Positions 33,969-45,219 are shown, numbered from the stretch's first letter. The stretch is DNA of 64,000 nucleotides from JACKCR01 sp041390305 (GCA_041390305.1 JAWKQE010000009.1:1-64000), one strand, 5' to 3'. Program-made: numbers and translations. Notes: generated by a model not told the origin, from the sequence alone.

Positions 33969-35620
33969 GGCGCATCCTCCGCGCGGAGCCACGTTCCGAA
34001 CGCGGGCGACGCGGGATCCCGCGCCACCGAGCCCGCGCCGTCCCCCATCCGTGCGAGCCGCGCCGCCAGTTCCAGGAGTTCGCGCTCGGCGAACGGACGT
34101 CCCATGAGCTGCACCCCGACTGGGAGTCCCTCGGCGCGGCCGATCGGCACGCTCACGGCCGGCGAACCGGAGAGGCTCGCGGGAACGGTGTAGACGTCCG
34201 ACCCGTACATCAGGAGCGGGTCGCTCCGCTCCCCGAACCGGAACGCGGTTCCCGGCGTCGTCGGCAGGAGGAGCACGTCGACCGACTCGAACACGGTGCG
34301 TAGCTCGTCCGCGAGCGCTGCCCGTGCCTCCCGGGCCCGGACGTAGTACTCCTCGGCGTATCCGTGCGAGAGGGCGAACGTACCGAGCAGGATCCGCCGC
34401 TTCACCTCGACGCCGAATCCGAGCCCACGCACCCGGGACTCGAACGCCTCGATGCCGTCCGTCTCCGCGAGGGCGCGCTGCTGGGACGGAGACGCCCCGT
34501 AGCGAACTCCGTCGTACCGCGCCAGGTTCGACGACGCCTCCGCATCCGCCAGCACGTGATAGATCGGCACGGCGTGACGAAGGCCCGGGAGTGACACGTC
34601 GTGGACCGACGCACCGAGTTCGGCGAGACGACACTCGGCTTCGGCGAGCACGCGGGCGACGGCCTCGCTCACCGCATCGACGTTGGATGTGGGCGCCTCC
34701 GGTGGAACCGGGCCACTCACGTCGACCGAAGCCGTTCGCGATGCGGTCTCGCCGGATACATCCACGTGGGATGTGGGTGCGAAGGCGGCGGTCCCGGATG
34801 GAACCGGGCCACGAAGGACTCCGACGCGCAGCTGTCTCTCGGCGGGACCGGGCACGGGCAGGTTGGGAGAGGTCGGCAGCGGCAGCGGCAGCGCCGTCGC
34901 ATCCCGTCCATCCGGCCCGCTCAGCGCTTCGAGGAGCAACGCCGCATCGTCCGCGCTCCGCGCCAGCACGCCGACCGTATCGAGGCTGGACGCGAACGCA
35001 ACGAGTCCGAAGCGCGGGATCCGTCCGTACTGCGGCTTCACGCCGACGAGTCCACAGAACGCCGCGGGCTGACGCACGGAGCCGCCGGTGTCGGAACCGA
35101 GCGCCAGCAGCGCAGCCCCGGACGCAACCGCGGCCGCGCTCCCGCCACTCGAACCGCCCGGCACACGCGCGCAGTTCCAGGGGTTGTGCGTGGGATGGAA
35201 CGCCGAGTTCTCCGTGGAGGACCCCATCCCGAACTCGTCGAGGTTCGTCTTCCCGAACAGGATCGCGTCCGCGGCGCGGAGACGGGCGACGGCGGTCGCG
35301 TCGTAGCGCGGCCGGTGCTCCGCGAGGATCCGACTTCCGCAGGTGGTAGGCGTGCCCGCCACCGCGATGTTGTCCTTCACCGCAACGGGAACGCCCGCGA
35401 GTGGACCGAGGAGGTCGCCACCCGCCCTGCGTCGGTCGAGCGAGTCCGCGGCGCGGAGGACCTCGTCGGGACCCAGGTGGAGGAACGCCCGCACGTCGCT
35501 CTCCACCGCGCGCGCCCGCGCCAGGTAGGCCTCCGCAACGCTCCGCGCCGAGATCAGGCCGGACTGCACCCGCGTGGCGACTTCGCGGGCGGAGAGCCGC
35601 CGGATCTCGTCGCCGTTCAT
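33965..35620 (-). CDS. gatA: Aspartyl/glutamyl-tRNA amidotransferase subunit A, with repeat insert
   Basis: 551-residue amidase-signature enzyme: VAVKDNIAV (catalytic Lys), ARVPGGSSGGSAAAVA and SDTGGSVRQPA (cis-Ser and Ser nucleophile). With GatB and GatC it amidates misacylated Glu-tRNA(Gln) or Asp-tRNA(Asn). Residues about 263-315 contain an extra stretch with three TSxVDVSG-like units not expected in the family. ATG at 35620 overlaps the gatC stop. Confidence 0.97.
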   Translation of the reverse strand: MNGDEIRRLSAREVATRVQSGLISARSVAEAYLARARAVESDVRAFLHLGPDEVLRAADSLDRRRAGGDLLGPLAGVPVAVKDNIAVAGTPTTCGSRILAEHRPRYDATAVARLRAADAILFGKTNLDEFGMGSSTENSAFHPTHNPWNCARVPGGSSGGSAAAVASGAALLALGSDTGGSVRQPAAFCGLVGVKPQYGRIPRFGLVAFASSLDTVGVLARSADDAALLLEALSGPDGRDATALPLPLPTSPNLPVPGPAERQLRVGVLRGPVPSGTAAFAPTSHVDVSGETASRTASVDVSGPVPPEAPTSNVDAVSEAVARVLAEAECRLAELGASVHDVSLPGLRHAVPIYHVLADAEASSNLARYDGVRYGASPSQQRALAETDGIEAFESRVRGLGFGVEVKRRILLGTFALSHGYAEEYYVRAREARAALADELRTVFESVDVLLLPTTPGTAFRFGERSDPLLMYGSDVYTVPASLSGSPAVSVPIGRAEGLPVGVQLMGRPFAERELLELAARLARMGDGAGSVARDPASPAFGTWLRAEDAP

Positions 35621-36155
35621 TCCCGCGTCTCGTTCGAGCTACCGGTCACGGTATCCGGCACGGACGCGTTCGGAGCCGGCGCGTTCGGGCCAGGTGCGTT
35701 CGGGCCAGGTGCGTTCGGCACGGGTCCGTTCGGCGGGTCAGCGCCCGCGCCACCGTCCGCCGCGCCGCCCGGGCCGCCGTCCGTAGGTCGCTCGACGACC
35801 CGCGGGACGACGAGGTATCCGTCCCGAGACGAGGCGGCCTCCACGAGCGCGTCATCCTGCGGCAGCGAAGGAGCGACTCGATCCGGCCGCTGCGCTACGA
35901 GTGCCGCGTGGCTGTCGAGGAGCGTGACGCCGCTGCGTCCTCACGGCGCGCAGGTCGAGAAGGCCTCGCCGCGCGCACGTCACGCGTGGCACCCGTGTTT
36001 CGCGCAGCGTCCGCGCCGAACTCCCCAAGCGCACTCATCCAACGGACGATCCGGTCGAAGTCGTCTTCCAGGCCGGCCCGCTCTTCCTCGGGGATCTCGA
36101 TCCGGGCCAGGCGTGCCCAGTCCGCGACCGTCCGGGAAGCGCGGCCCGCGCTCAT
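35617..36155 (-). CDS. gatC: Aspartyl/glutamyl-tRNA amidotransferase subunit C, frameshifted, with Asn-Ala-Pro tail
   Basis: Starts MSAGRASRTVADWARLARIEIPEEE, then FDRIVRWMSALGEF; ATG at 36155 overlaps the pcrA stop (ATGA). The middle changes frame twice between about 35930 and 36000: SGVTLLDSHAALVAQRPDRVAPSLPQDDALVEAASSRDGYLVVPRVVE is in another frame from the start. After the normal end PRVVE the frame continues 45 residues with PNAPGPNAP repeats (15-base units GTTCGGGCCAGGTGC). Typical GatC is about 95 residues, so the tail is extra. Confidence 0.82.
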
Positions 36156-38908
36156 CCAACGACCTGCACGAACCGGGCGAGGATCCTCTTCCGGCCGACG
36201 CCGGGGAACGCAATGCTGAGCCGTGCCTCGGGCCCGGTGCCCTCTTCCGACTCGACGACGCCGACGCCGAAGATGGCGTGCTGCACTTTGCGTCCCTGGA
36301 ACGACTGCTTGGCCGCACCGCGGTCGATCACCGTCTCGCCGCTCGTACTGTCCGGGGTCGCGTCGATCGGCCGCGTCGGACGAGCGCCCGTGGGCGATCC
36401 GGCTCCGCCCCGGCCCGGTCCGCCGTATCCGGTGCCAGAGCCGCCACCGCGCGGCCCGCCCTGCCCCGGCGCACCGTAGCCGCCACGGGAACCACCCGGA
36501 CCGCGGCCCTGGTAGCCGCCGCCTCCGCCGTAGCCACCTGAGTTTCCGCCGTACCCGCCGGAGCCCCCGCCGTAGCCGCCGCGGTTCCCACCGTAGCCTC
36601 CGGAGGTCCCACCGTAGCCACCACGACCGCCGCCGTAGCCGCCATAGCCCCCGCCGTAGCCGGAGCCCCACGCGCCCCAGGTCTCGGACGCCTCGAGCCA
36701 TTCCGCGAGCGAGCGACCTTCGTCATCGTCGACGGTGAGGAGGTGTTCGGGGATCTCCTTCAGGAAACGCGAGAGTCCGCCGCTCGCCGCGCGGTTCATC
36801 CGGCGACGTTCGAGCGAAGCGGACAGCGTGAGCTCGCGCATCGCGCGCGTGGCCGCGACGTAGAACAGACGCCGCTCCTCTTCGAGCTCCGCCGCGTCGT
36901 CGAGCGAGGACGCATGCGGAAAGAGTCCCTCTTCCATCCCGGTGATGTAGACGACGGGAAACTCGAGTCCCTTCGCGTTGTGGACCGTCATGAGCGAGAC
37001 GCGCTCTTCCGCGAGCTCCCCGCGATCGAGATTCGTGTAGAGCGCGACCTGATCGAGGTAGGCCTGGAGCGCGTTCTCTCCCACGACTTCCTGGAAGCGG
37101 GCCGCGCCTTCCTGGAGTTCGAGGACGTTCGCCTGCCGCTCCTCCCAGGTGTTTCGTTCCACTTCCTTCAGCCAATGGAGGTAGTCGGTCGCTTCGAGCA
37201 CACGACGGACGAGTGCTTCCGGGCCTTCCTCCGTGCGTGACCGGAGCTCCAGGATGAGCTGTCCGAACTCCCGCGCGGCCTTGAGCGACTTCCCCTTCAC
37301 ACCGTCGGTCGGCGTGAGCTCGGCGCAGACTTCGGCCACGTCCTTTCCGGACTGGTCCGCCACGCGCTCGATCCGCTCGAGGCTCACGTCCCCGAGTCCG
37401 CGCTTGGGGGACGAAACCGCGCGCCGGAACGAGACGAGGTCCCGCGGATGTACCGCGAGCTTGAGATAGGCGAGGATGTCCTTCACTTCGCGCCGCTGGT
37501 AGAACGCGATTCCGCCGACGATCACGTAGGCGAGCCCCTGCTGGAGGCACGCTTCCTCGAACGCACGCGACTGCGCGTGGATCCGGTAGAGGAGCGTCAC
37601 CTGCTCGGGAGAGATCTCGCCCTTCCGGGTGCGCGAGAGGATCTCCCGCACCACCTTCGTCGCTTCCTGCTCTTCGTCCGCGTGGACCCAGAAGCGGACG
37701 GCCTTCCCGCCGTCGTGATCCGTCCAGAGGGACTTGTCGAGCCGGCTCTCGTTGTTCGAGACGACCGCGTTCGCGACGTCGAGGATCGCCTTCGTCGAAC
37801 GGTAGTTCTGCGTCATCCGGAGGACGCGCGCGCGGGGGAACCGCTTCTCGAACTCGAGGATGTTCGAGATGTCCGCGCCCCGCCATCCGTAGATCGACTG
37901 GTCGTCGTCACCCACGACGGTGACGTTGCCGTGACGCCGCCCGATCCGCTCCACGAACTTGAACTGGACGTGGTTCGTATCCTGATACTCGTCGACGAGC
38001 ACGTAGAGGAACTTGTCGGCATACGCGTCGCCCAGGTCTTCGTGACGACGGAGCAGCTTCACGGCGAGAACGAGGATGTCGTCGAAGTCCACGCCTTCCT
38101 GGGCGCGGAGCTTGGACTGGTACTCGCGGTAGAGCGACGCGAAGCGGGCACGGTCCGGATGCTCCCAGTTCTCGAGCAGGTCGTCCGGGTCCCACATCTT
38201 GTTCTTCGCCATCGAAATCACGTTCTGGAGGTCACGCACGCGCGGCGCCTCGGCGTCTCCCCCGTTCTCCTTCACGACCTCCTTGAGGACCGACACCTGG
38301 TCGTCCTGGTCGTAGACGGTGGGGGGACCGCTGAATCCGAGCCGTTCGGCGTGACGGCGGAGGATGCGGAGACAGATGGAGTGGAACGTGCCGATCCAGA
38401 GGGCGCCGGCGCCGTGGCCGAGCATCGATTCGACGCGCTCCCGCATCTCCCCGGCGGCCTTGTTCGTGAACGTGACGGCGAGAATCCGCTCCGGCGGCAC
38501 CCCGCGGTCGACGATGAGGTGCGCGATCCGTCTCGTGAGGACGCGCGTCTTCCCGCTCCCCGCGCCCGCGAGGATGAGAAGCGGCCCGTCCCCCGCGAGG
38601 ACGGCCTCCCGCTGCACTTCGTTCAGCCCGTCGACGATCGGACTCATCCGTTCGTGCACCGCATCACTCCAGCCTGCATCGGGAGACGCGTGAGGATCTG
38701 TCGTCCCCTCCGCGGCCTCTCCCTCTCGTCCCGCCTGCCATTCACCGGTGCCGTCGGTTTCGGTTGGGGCCGACGGACGTCCACCCCACGTCGTGGGATC
38801 ACTCCACTCCACGCTGTCTCCTCGGAACTCTGGGGACGCGGCGAGGTGGCCACGATCCTTCCCTGTGTTCTGGCCCTCCCGTCCTGGCGGTACGGAGGCA
38901 CCACGCAC
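36152..38908 (-). CDS. pcrA: UvrD/PcrA-type superfamily 1 DNA helicase with Gly-Tyr-rich linker
   Basis: 918 residues in the longest form (GTG at 38908). Helicase motifs: LAGAGSGKTRVLTRRI (Walker A), VTFTNKAAGEMRERV, VDEYQDTN, GDDDQSIYGWRGAD, QNYRSTKAILD, VSLMTVHNAKGLEFPVVYITGMEEGLFPH and VAATRA. Residues about 744-841 consist of GGYGG, GGGRGGYGG and PGGSRGGYG repeats, then the C-terminal Tudor-like domain (VQHAIFGVGVVESEE) that binds RNA polymerase in PcrA homologues. The first 87 residues are non-conserved; an ATG at 38647 (MSPIVDGLNEVQREAV) is the family-like start. Role: 3'-5' helicase in excision repair and transcription-replication conflicts. Confidence 0.96.
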   Translation of the reverse strand: MRGASVPPGREGQNTGKDRGHLAASPEFRGDSVEWSDPTTWGGRPSAPTETDGTGEWQAGREGEAAEGTTDPHASPDAGWSDAVHERMSPIVDGLNEVQREAVLAGDGPLLILAGAGSGKTRVLTRRIAHLIVDRGVPPERILAVTFTNKAAGEMRERVESMLGHGAGALWIGTFHSICLRILRRHAERLGFSGPPTVYDQDDQVSVLKEVVKENGGDAEAPRVRDLQNVISMAKNKMWDPDDLLENWEHPDRARFASLYREYQSKLRAQEGVDFDDILVLAVKLLRRHEDLGDAYADKFLYVLVDEYQDTNHVQFKFVERIGRRHGNVTVVGDDDQSIYGWRGADISNILEFEKRFPRARVLRMTQNYRSTKAILDVANAVVSNNESRLDKSLWTDHDGGKAVRFWVHADEEQEATKVVREILSRTRKGEISPEQVTLLYRIHAQSRAFEEACLQQGLAYVIVGGIAFYQRREVKDILAYLKLAVHPRDLVSFRRAVSSPKRGLGDVSLERIERVADQSGKDVAEVCAELTPTDGVKGKSLKAAREFGQLILELRSRTEEGPEALVRRVLEATDYLHWLKEVERNTWEERQANVLELQEGAARFQEVVGENALQAYLDQVALYTNLDRGELAEERVSLMTVHNAKGLEFPVVYITGMEEGLFPHASSLDDAAELEEERRLFYVAATRAMRELTLSASLERRRMNRAASGGLSRFLKEIPEHLLTVDDDEGRSLAEWLEASETWGAWGSGYGGGYGGYGGGRGGYGGTSGGYGGNRGGYGGGSGGYGGNSGGYGGGGGYQGRGPGGSRGGYGAPGQGGPRGGGSGTGYGGPGRGGAGSPTGARPTRPIDATPDSTSGETVIDRGAAKQSFQGRKVQHAIFGVGVVESEEGTGPEARLSIAFPGVGRKRILARFVQVVG
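36390..36680 (-). repeat. Gly-Tyr codon repeat in pcrA
   Basis: About 290 bases of CCGTAGCCGCC-type repeats on the plus strand, read as GGYGG units. Composition resembles RGG/GYG RNA-binding or phase-separating linkers; it separates the helicase core from the Tudor-like domain. Confidence 0.88.
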
Positions 38909-39000
38909 ACGGCAACGCCCCTGCGGCGGGGGCTGCCGTCAGGGCCATCCTGACCCCCCTCTGTTCTACTCGATCGACCGGCGGGAGAGAAGGACGAACC

Positions 39001-42000
39001 TCAGAACTCGTAGCGGACCCGGAAGTCGAGCGAATACGTCTCGGCCGACGACCCGAGGTCGTCTTCCTTCTGGTCCGCGGACGCGTTGAGGAAGAAGAGG
39101 TTGCTGATCCGGTAGCTGAGCGAGACCTCGCGGCCGGGGTGCGCACTCAGCTCCTGGGAGTACCGAACGCTCCACTGCGGCTCCGTGATGGCGCGGAAGG
39201 AGATGACGATCGGATCATTGGGATCCGTCCCTCCCCGCACGTCGACCACGTCGAGCCACGGGGCCTCGCGGATGAGCTCGCGCTCGAGCTGGTTCAGCAC
39301 CTGCCCGGTGAGGAAACCACGCGCCGGGTCCGCTGCCGAACCGGTCGCGAACTCGCTGCTCCGGAGCTGTCCGATCGTGAGGAGGTCGATGAGGTCCTCC
39401 TGGCTGTAGTCCGGATGGGTCGGACTCGAGACGACGATGGAGAGCGCTTCACCGGGGAGCGGCGAACCGTCCACGTCGATCTTGACGAGGATCGTGCTCT
39501 CCCCCTCGGGATCGGCGATCTCCGTCTGCGCGGTCACGTCGAGGACGGGATAAGGCCCCGTTCCGGTGTCGAGGAAGTCGATCCTCCCTTCCACGATCTC
39601 GAGACTCTTGTTGAAGACGAGGTACTGCCCGTTCGCGATGTCGAGCTTCCCGCCGAGACTCCAGTACGGCATGTCGTAGCGCACTGCGAGCTCACCGGCC
39701 GTGAGGTCGATCGACGAAGTCGGCTGGATGACGCGCACGTTGGACGGCACCTCGACGTCGAGGTCGATGATCCATGGCGTCACCAGCACCTTCTGTCGTC
39801 CCGGTTTCGCGAGGTCGAGGGTGAGGCTGCCCTCGTGGACGAGCACGTCGCCGAAGAGGGTCGGGCGGATCACGCCGTCCTGCAGCACCGGTTCGGCGTG
39901 GAACGTGCCGTCGGCGAGGAAGTGGTAGTTGCCGGACTCGAACACGGTCGCACTCCGGGCTTCGCCGAAGAGTTCGAACTTCTCGGGGTTCCGGTACCAT
40001 CCGGTCACTTCGGCTTCGCCCGACTCGTTCCAACGTCCCTTCGCGGACTCGATGTGGACGCCGAGCGAATCGAGGCGGAGCTCGGCCCGCACGTCGGAGA
40101 GTCGCTCCTCACGGAGCGGGATGCGGAACGCGCCGTCCTTCACCGAGAGGTTTCCTTCGACGTAGACGTTCGGAGGAACGCCCTTGAGACGGACCCGACC
40201 GGAGAGATCTCCGCGCGGGTCCTCGACCAGCGCGGTCGCGAGCGAGGCGAGCGCGAGGTCGACCGACGGCACTTCCGCTTCGATCCAGAGCGGACGGTCC
40301 GTCCAAGCGACGTGTTCCGGGTCGAGCGAGAGCGCGAGCGGAACCCGTCCGGAGGCATCGAGGCTCTGTTCGCCCCGCCGCCAGCGCGCATCCCGGAGGT
40401 AGAGCAGCGAATCGACGTAGACGGCAGAGACCGCGACCGTGTCCGCCTGGGCCTGGAACACCTGGATCTTCCGTCCCACGCCGTCGAGCCTCGCTTCCGG
40501 ATTGCCGCCGGTACCGGCGAGTTCGAGGTCGAAGTCGAACCAGCCTCCGAAGCCGCTCGCGCGGTAGCCCTCGCCCAGGTCTTCCGGACGAACGATCCGG
40601 ATCTTGGACAGCATCGGATCGATGTTCTCGGCCGCGAGCGTGGCCTGCGTCCCCTGCTTCGCCTGCGGGACGAGCACCGGCGCGATCCAGGGCGCAACGG
40701 GCAGATTGCGGACGGAAACGGTACCGCCGAGGTCGGCCTCTTCGAGGCGCGGGAAGAACTCCCCGTTCGACATCGCCTCGACCCAGTCGAACCAGGTGAG
40801 CGGTGAGCGCAGGCGTACGTCGCGCGCCTTCACCTCGAGCGGAGGACCGGGCGGTTCGGGTCCTTCGCGCTCCGGCCCGACCTGCGGGATCCGCCCGAGT
40901 AGCCGGTGAACATGGCATCGAGAGAGTCCACGAAGAAGATGCCGCGCGTCGCGGGATCGGGCGCCACGACCTGGGTCGCCGCCGTGTCGTCCGGGGCGCT
41001 CGCGAAGAGATGCGGAACGCCGCCGTCCGGAGTTCCGACCGCACCGGCCATGGCGTGAAGCCGGAGGTCGTGGAAGAGCCAGCCGTAGATCTCTCCGCCC
41101 CTCGCCCCGAAGTCGATGTCGTAGCCGGGCGCCTCCACGGTTCCCGTGCCCGAGAAGCGAAGTCGTCCCGTCCCGGCGAGGGAGTCGCCGTCGAATCCGT
41201 AGTAGTCCGCGAACTCGGCGAGGTCGAGCCCCTCACCCTCGATCTCGAACGCGAACGGTTCCGTTCCGCTCGCACCGGGACGCGGAAGGATCCAGGCAGA
41301 TCCCGTCGCCGTGCCCGCCTCGGACACGACCCGGACCGAGTCCATCTCGACGCGGTACTTGGAGAACGCGAGCACGGCGGGACGGGCGAGACGGACGGTC
41401 GGCGCTGTCCCCGGTTCCGCGACCAGCTCATCGATGAACGCGAAGCCGGGATCCCGTGGAACGACGCGCGCGGCGAGGTAGATGTCGGTCGTGTCCCGGA
41501 AGCCGTGCGCCCAGGTGCGGAGCGTGTCGAGGCCGAACACACCATCCGCACGGAGCGAGTCGAGCGTGAAGCCGTAGAAATCCAGACCTCGTGCTTCGTA
41601 CGGCGCCTCGAGACGGAACGGACGCAGCGTTCCCGCGACCGGCCCCACGTGGAGAGAGTCGACCGTGATCTCGACCACGGTACCGTCACTCACCTCGAGG
41701 TCGGCGGCCACCACGGGACGGCCGAACGTGCCCCCGACCGACACGTTTCCGAAGACCGCGCCTCCCAGGTTCTCGCCGACCCAGGGTTCGACCCAGCTCT
41801 CGATCGGAAGCCCGGAGAGCTCGCCCTCGAATCCGATCGGCCGGTCGCCGTTCCGCTCCATCCAACCCTTGGCCCGTAACTGCGGCAGCTCGGGGCTCCC
41901 GACCCAGAGCGTGTCGAGCAGCACCCGTTCCGGATCTCCCTCCACCTTCGCGTGGATCTCCCCGAGCGGTCGTCCCGCGAGCAGTCCGTGGTCCAGTCGC

Positions 42001-43253
42001 ACGGAGGTGTCGAAGCGGAGATTCGGACCGATCGAGTCCACCTTGCCGGAGATCATCCCGTCGAGCCGGGAGTCCGGGAGTTTCCGCACGAACGCCGCGA
42101 CGGGACGCGCCGCGAGATCGAGGTCCGAGAACGCGACCCACCCCTCGGCCCGTTTCGCCTTCGGCTGCCAGAGCCCTTCCCCTTCGAGCGTCTGCGCTCC
42201 GGACCGGATCCGGAAGTCGATCAGCTCGGCGACCGACGGAGTCGCGTCGGCCAGGATCCGTAGCGTGTCGACCGGCGTTCCGAAGACACGCCCGTGGAGG
42301 CCGAGCACGAGGTCCGCCTGCGGCTCCTCACGCGGCGCGAGCTCACCGCCGAAGAGGATCGTTCCCTGCACCACGTCATCGGGCCGCCAGGGCAGCCCGG
42401 TGTTCCGGAGCGGCACGAGTCGGTGCGGCTCGACCCGTCCGACCTGGAGCTCCCCATCGAGCGACACCGCCGTCGAGCCCGCCGGCGCGGCGATGAACGT
42501 CGCCACGAGACCGGCGTCGATCGCGTCGGACTCGATCCGGAGCGAGTCTACTTCGAGGTACTCGATCCACGTTCCGGTGACGACGCCGCGGGAGAGCGTG
42601 AGATCGAGCGAGTCCGGCAGCGAGCGCACCCGCCCTTCCTCGAAACGCATGTGGACCCGACCGTCGTCGTGTTCGAGGTCGCCGAACGCGAAGTCGCCGC
42701 GGATCCAGGGTTCGCCGCGCCGGTCGACGGCGACGCCTTCGATCGAGAGGTCGTCGCAAGAGAGCGGCGGGAGTGACGGCGCGAGCGGCCTCGGAACGAG
42801 CGCAGTCGGCTTCGCTTTCTTCTCCGCCCAGATCCGGTCGGGAAGCAGGGCGACGTCGATCCACGGTCCGGAAACGAGGAGGTCACGGACGGAGATCTTC
42901 CCGCTCGCCAGATCCCACGCGTTCCACCTCGCCGCGATCTGGTCGACGCGGGCGAACACACGCACACTCTCGGGGAACGTCTCTTCGAACCGGATGTCGT
43001 AGAGCTGGATCTCGCCGGGATGGAACCGGTCGACCCGCCCGACCTGGATCCGGACGTTCTCGGCGAACGCGGATTCGAGAGAGCGCTTCAGCAACCACTC
43101 GCGCACGGGATCGAGCCGAACGAGGAAGAACGGCGTGACGAGCACGAGGAGCACGACGAAGAGCAGGCCGAGGCCCGGGACCCAGACGCGCCGTCCGATC
43201 CTCCTGCCGGGCCGGACTTCCGGCGACTCCTGTCTCTCTTCACCCTCGTGCAT
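39001..43253 (-). CDS. tamB: TamB-like inner-membrane translocation protein, one frameshift
   Basis: N terminus: one membrane anchor (VPGLGLLFVVLLVLVTPFFLV), then about 1350 residues of AsmA/TamB-type beta-helical repeats, ending in the DUF490 domain (GKLDIANGQYLVFNKSLEIVEGRIDFLDTG) and a terminal aromatic residue (RVRYEF). The frame breaks near 40905: DAMFTGYSGG continues as RIPQVGPEREGPEPPGPPLEVKARDVR in the next frame, one base lost from a TCGGGCGG run. Both halves are otherwise intact: 807 codons upstream and 610 downstream. TamB works with TamA in transporting lipids or assembling outer-membrane proteins. tamA is directly upstream. Confidence 0.9.
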
Positions 43254-43275
43254 CGCGTCCGTGCCGAGTCCTCGC

Positions 43276-45219
43276 TCAGAATGCCTGTCCCAGCGCTACG
43301 TGGAGCTGTCCTCTGGGCTCGTCCGGAGCCCGTCCGCTCCCGACCTTGAACCCGTAGTCGAAGCGTAAGGGTCCGACCGGAGTGACGAAACGGAGACCTC
43401 CTCCGATCCCGTAGAAGACCCCGAGCGGATCGTAGTCCTTGTTCTCGAGCCCGTCGGAGAAGCGGGAGATCTTGAACTCCATCGGGTCCGCCCAGACGTT
43501 GCCCGCGTCGAGAAAGAGGCCGCCCCTCACGATCCAGAAGATCGGAAACCGCACCTCGAGGTTCGCGAGGAAGAGAAGGAGACCGCCGGTCGATTCGCCG
43601 TCCGCGTTGAGCCGCCCGACCTCGTTCTCGCCGTACCCGCGGATGGTGTTGCTTCCCCCGACTCGAAACCGCTCCTCCCATGGGATCCGCGCCACCTCGA
43701 GCGAGTCCACGGAGTCGACGCCGGAGCTGAGCGGTTCGATGAACCCGCCGCGAACCCGGGTCGCGAACACGACACCGGCGTCGGTCGAGGCATAGCCGCG
43801 CCACGAGGCCACGGTGCGGGCGAACTCGTTCGTTCCTCCGAGGAGCCCCCCCGCGTACTCCACCTGCCCCTGGAGGTAGCGCCCCTCGCTCGGATCGAAC
43901 GGGTTGTCGCGATTGTCCTGGAACGCGCCGAGGCGGAGGAAGCGGGTCGAATAGCGGGGCCGCACGCCGTCCTCGGTAGTCGCCACTTCCCGGGTCTCGA
44001 GCGACACGGACGCGCGCGTGGTGAGGCTGATCTCGCGAAGGAGCGAGACGGTGTAGCCGAAGATCCGCTCGTGGAACGTCTCCTCCTGGATCCAGCGGAG
44101 GTAGGTCCCCAAGGACGCACGGTTGCGCGTGCGGAAGAAGCGCGGCTCGAAGTAGTCGAGCCGGACGAGGCCTTCCTGGAAGTTCACACCACCGCCGCGG
44201 AAACCCGGATCGATCGAGTAGTAGAGGTCTCCGGAACCGGACACACGGCGACCCTGGCCCTGCAGGTTCCGCACGCCCCACTCGGAGAGGATCCGGAGCT
44301 GGTCCGCCGACGAGTACCCCGCACCGCCCCCGACCCAGTACCGCTTCTTCTCCCGCGCGGTCACCTTGAGCCGGGCGAGCGCCGTGGTCGAGTCGACATA
44401 CTCGGGCGAGACGCGCACGGAACGGAAGACGCCGCTGTCGAGGAGGCGACGCCGGCTCTCGAGGAGTCCCTTCGGCGTGAGGAGATCGCCCTCCTCCAGC
44501 GTCAGTTCCCGGATCACCGTCTCTCTCTTCGTCATCTCCATCGGTTCGACGACGACCGAGTCGATCCGTACCTCGGGCCCGGGCGCCACCCGGAAGACGA
44601 CGTCCGCGCTGTCGGCGGCGATCCGTACTTCGCGGAGGACCTGGGAGAGAGCGAATCCCCGCTCGGCATAGAACTGCTCGATCGCGAGTCCGCCTGCTTC
44701 GAGCTTCGCGTGCGCGAGCACGTCTCCCCGCTCGAGACCGACGGAGTTCCGGAGGCGCCGCTCTTCTCCGGGCGGCGGCGCCACCACGCGCAGCGAGCGG
44801 AGCCGAACGAGCGGCCCTTCGTCGATCCAGACGTGGATGTCGACGCGTTCCCCCGAGTCGTCGTAGGAGACGATCGCTTCCACCACTTCGGCGAGCGGAT
44901 ACCCCGCCTCGCGATACCGGAGCAGGATCTCGTTGAGGTCACCGGCGAGGAAGTCCGCGCCCGGAAACCTCGGTTTCGAGAGCGGCCGAAGTGGAGAGGG
45001 CTGACGAAGCCGCATCGCGTTCCGGAGGTCCCCATCACTCAGTGCGTGGTTCCCCTCGAACGTGATCTCGCCGATGAGCGGGCTGAGGAAGTCGTCCGCC
45101 GCGAAGGCGACGCCCGCGGCCCGGAGGAACGGGAGTGGAGAGAGAACGAGGCACGCGAAGAGGAGCGCCAGGGCGAAGACCCCTCGCGAACTCAGGGCCG
45201 CCCCCCTCGTCAGCGACAT
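43276..45219 (-). CDS. tamA: TamA/BamA-family outer-membrane protein
   Basis: 647 residues: signal peptide (FALALLFACLVLSPLPFL), POTRA domains (IGEITFEGNHALSDGDLRNAM; RLRSLRVVAPPPGEERRLRNSVGL; RIDSVVVEPMEMTKRETVIRE), then a 16-strand barrel with IRGYGENEVG in the conserved RGY loop and a C-terminal Phe (HVALGQAF). The number of POTRA domains and the adjacent tamB favour TamA over BamA. ATG at 45219 overlaps the dxr stop by ten bases. Confidence 0.92.
   Translation of the reverse strand: MSLTRGAALSSRGVFALALLFACLVLSPLPFLRAAGVAFAADDFLSPLIGEITFEGNHALSDGDLRNAMRLRQPSPLRPLSKPRFPGADFLAGDLNEILLRYREAGYPLAEVVEAIVSYDDSGERVDIHVWIDEGPLVRLRSLRVVAPPPGEERRLRNSVGLERGDVLAHAKLEAGGLAIEQFYAERGFALSQVLREVRIAADSADVVFRVAPGPEVRIDSVVVEPMEMTKRETVIRELTLEEGDLLTPKGLLESRRRLLDSGVFRSVRVSPEYVDSTTALARLKVTAREKKRYWVGGGAGYSSADQLRILSEWGVRNLQGQGRRVSGSGDLYYSIDPGFRGGGVNFQEGLVRLDYFEPRFFRTRNRASLGTYLRWIQEETFHERIFGYTVSLLREISLTTRASVSLETREVATTEDGVRPRYSTRFLRLGAFQDNRDNPFDPSEGRYLQGQVEYAGGLLGGTNEFARTVASWRGYASTDAGVVFATRVRGGFIEPLSSGVDSVDSLEVARIPWEERFRVGGSNTIRGYGENEVGRLNADGESTGGLLLFLANLEVRFPIFWIVRGGLFLDAGNVWADPMEFKISRFSDGLENKDYDPLGVFYGIGGGLRFVTPVGPLRFDYGFKVGSGRAPDEPRGQLHVALGQAF

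Noticed and set aside
38648..38908. N-terminal extension of pcrA as a separate domain
   Set aside because: No conservation or motif; listed only as the longest possible frame, with the ATG at 38647 as the likely start.
37448..40806. Long plus-strand ORFs opposite pcrA and tamB
   Set aside because: Mirror frames of well-supported minus-strand genes, without family motifs.
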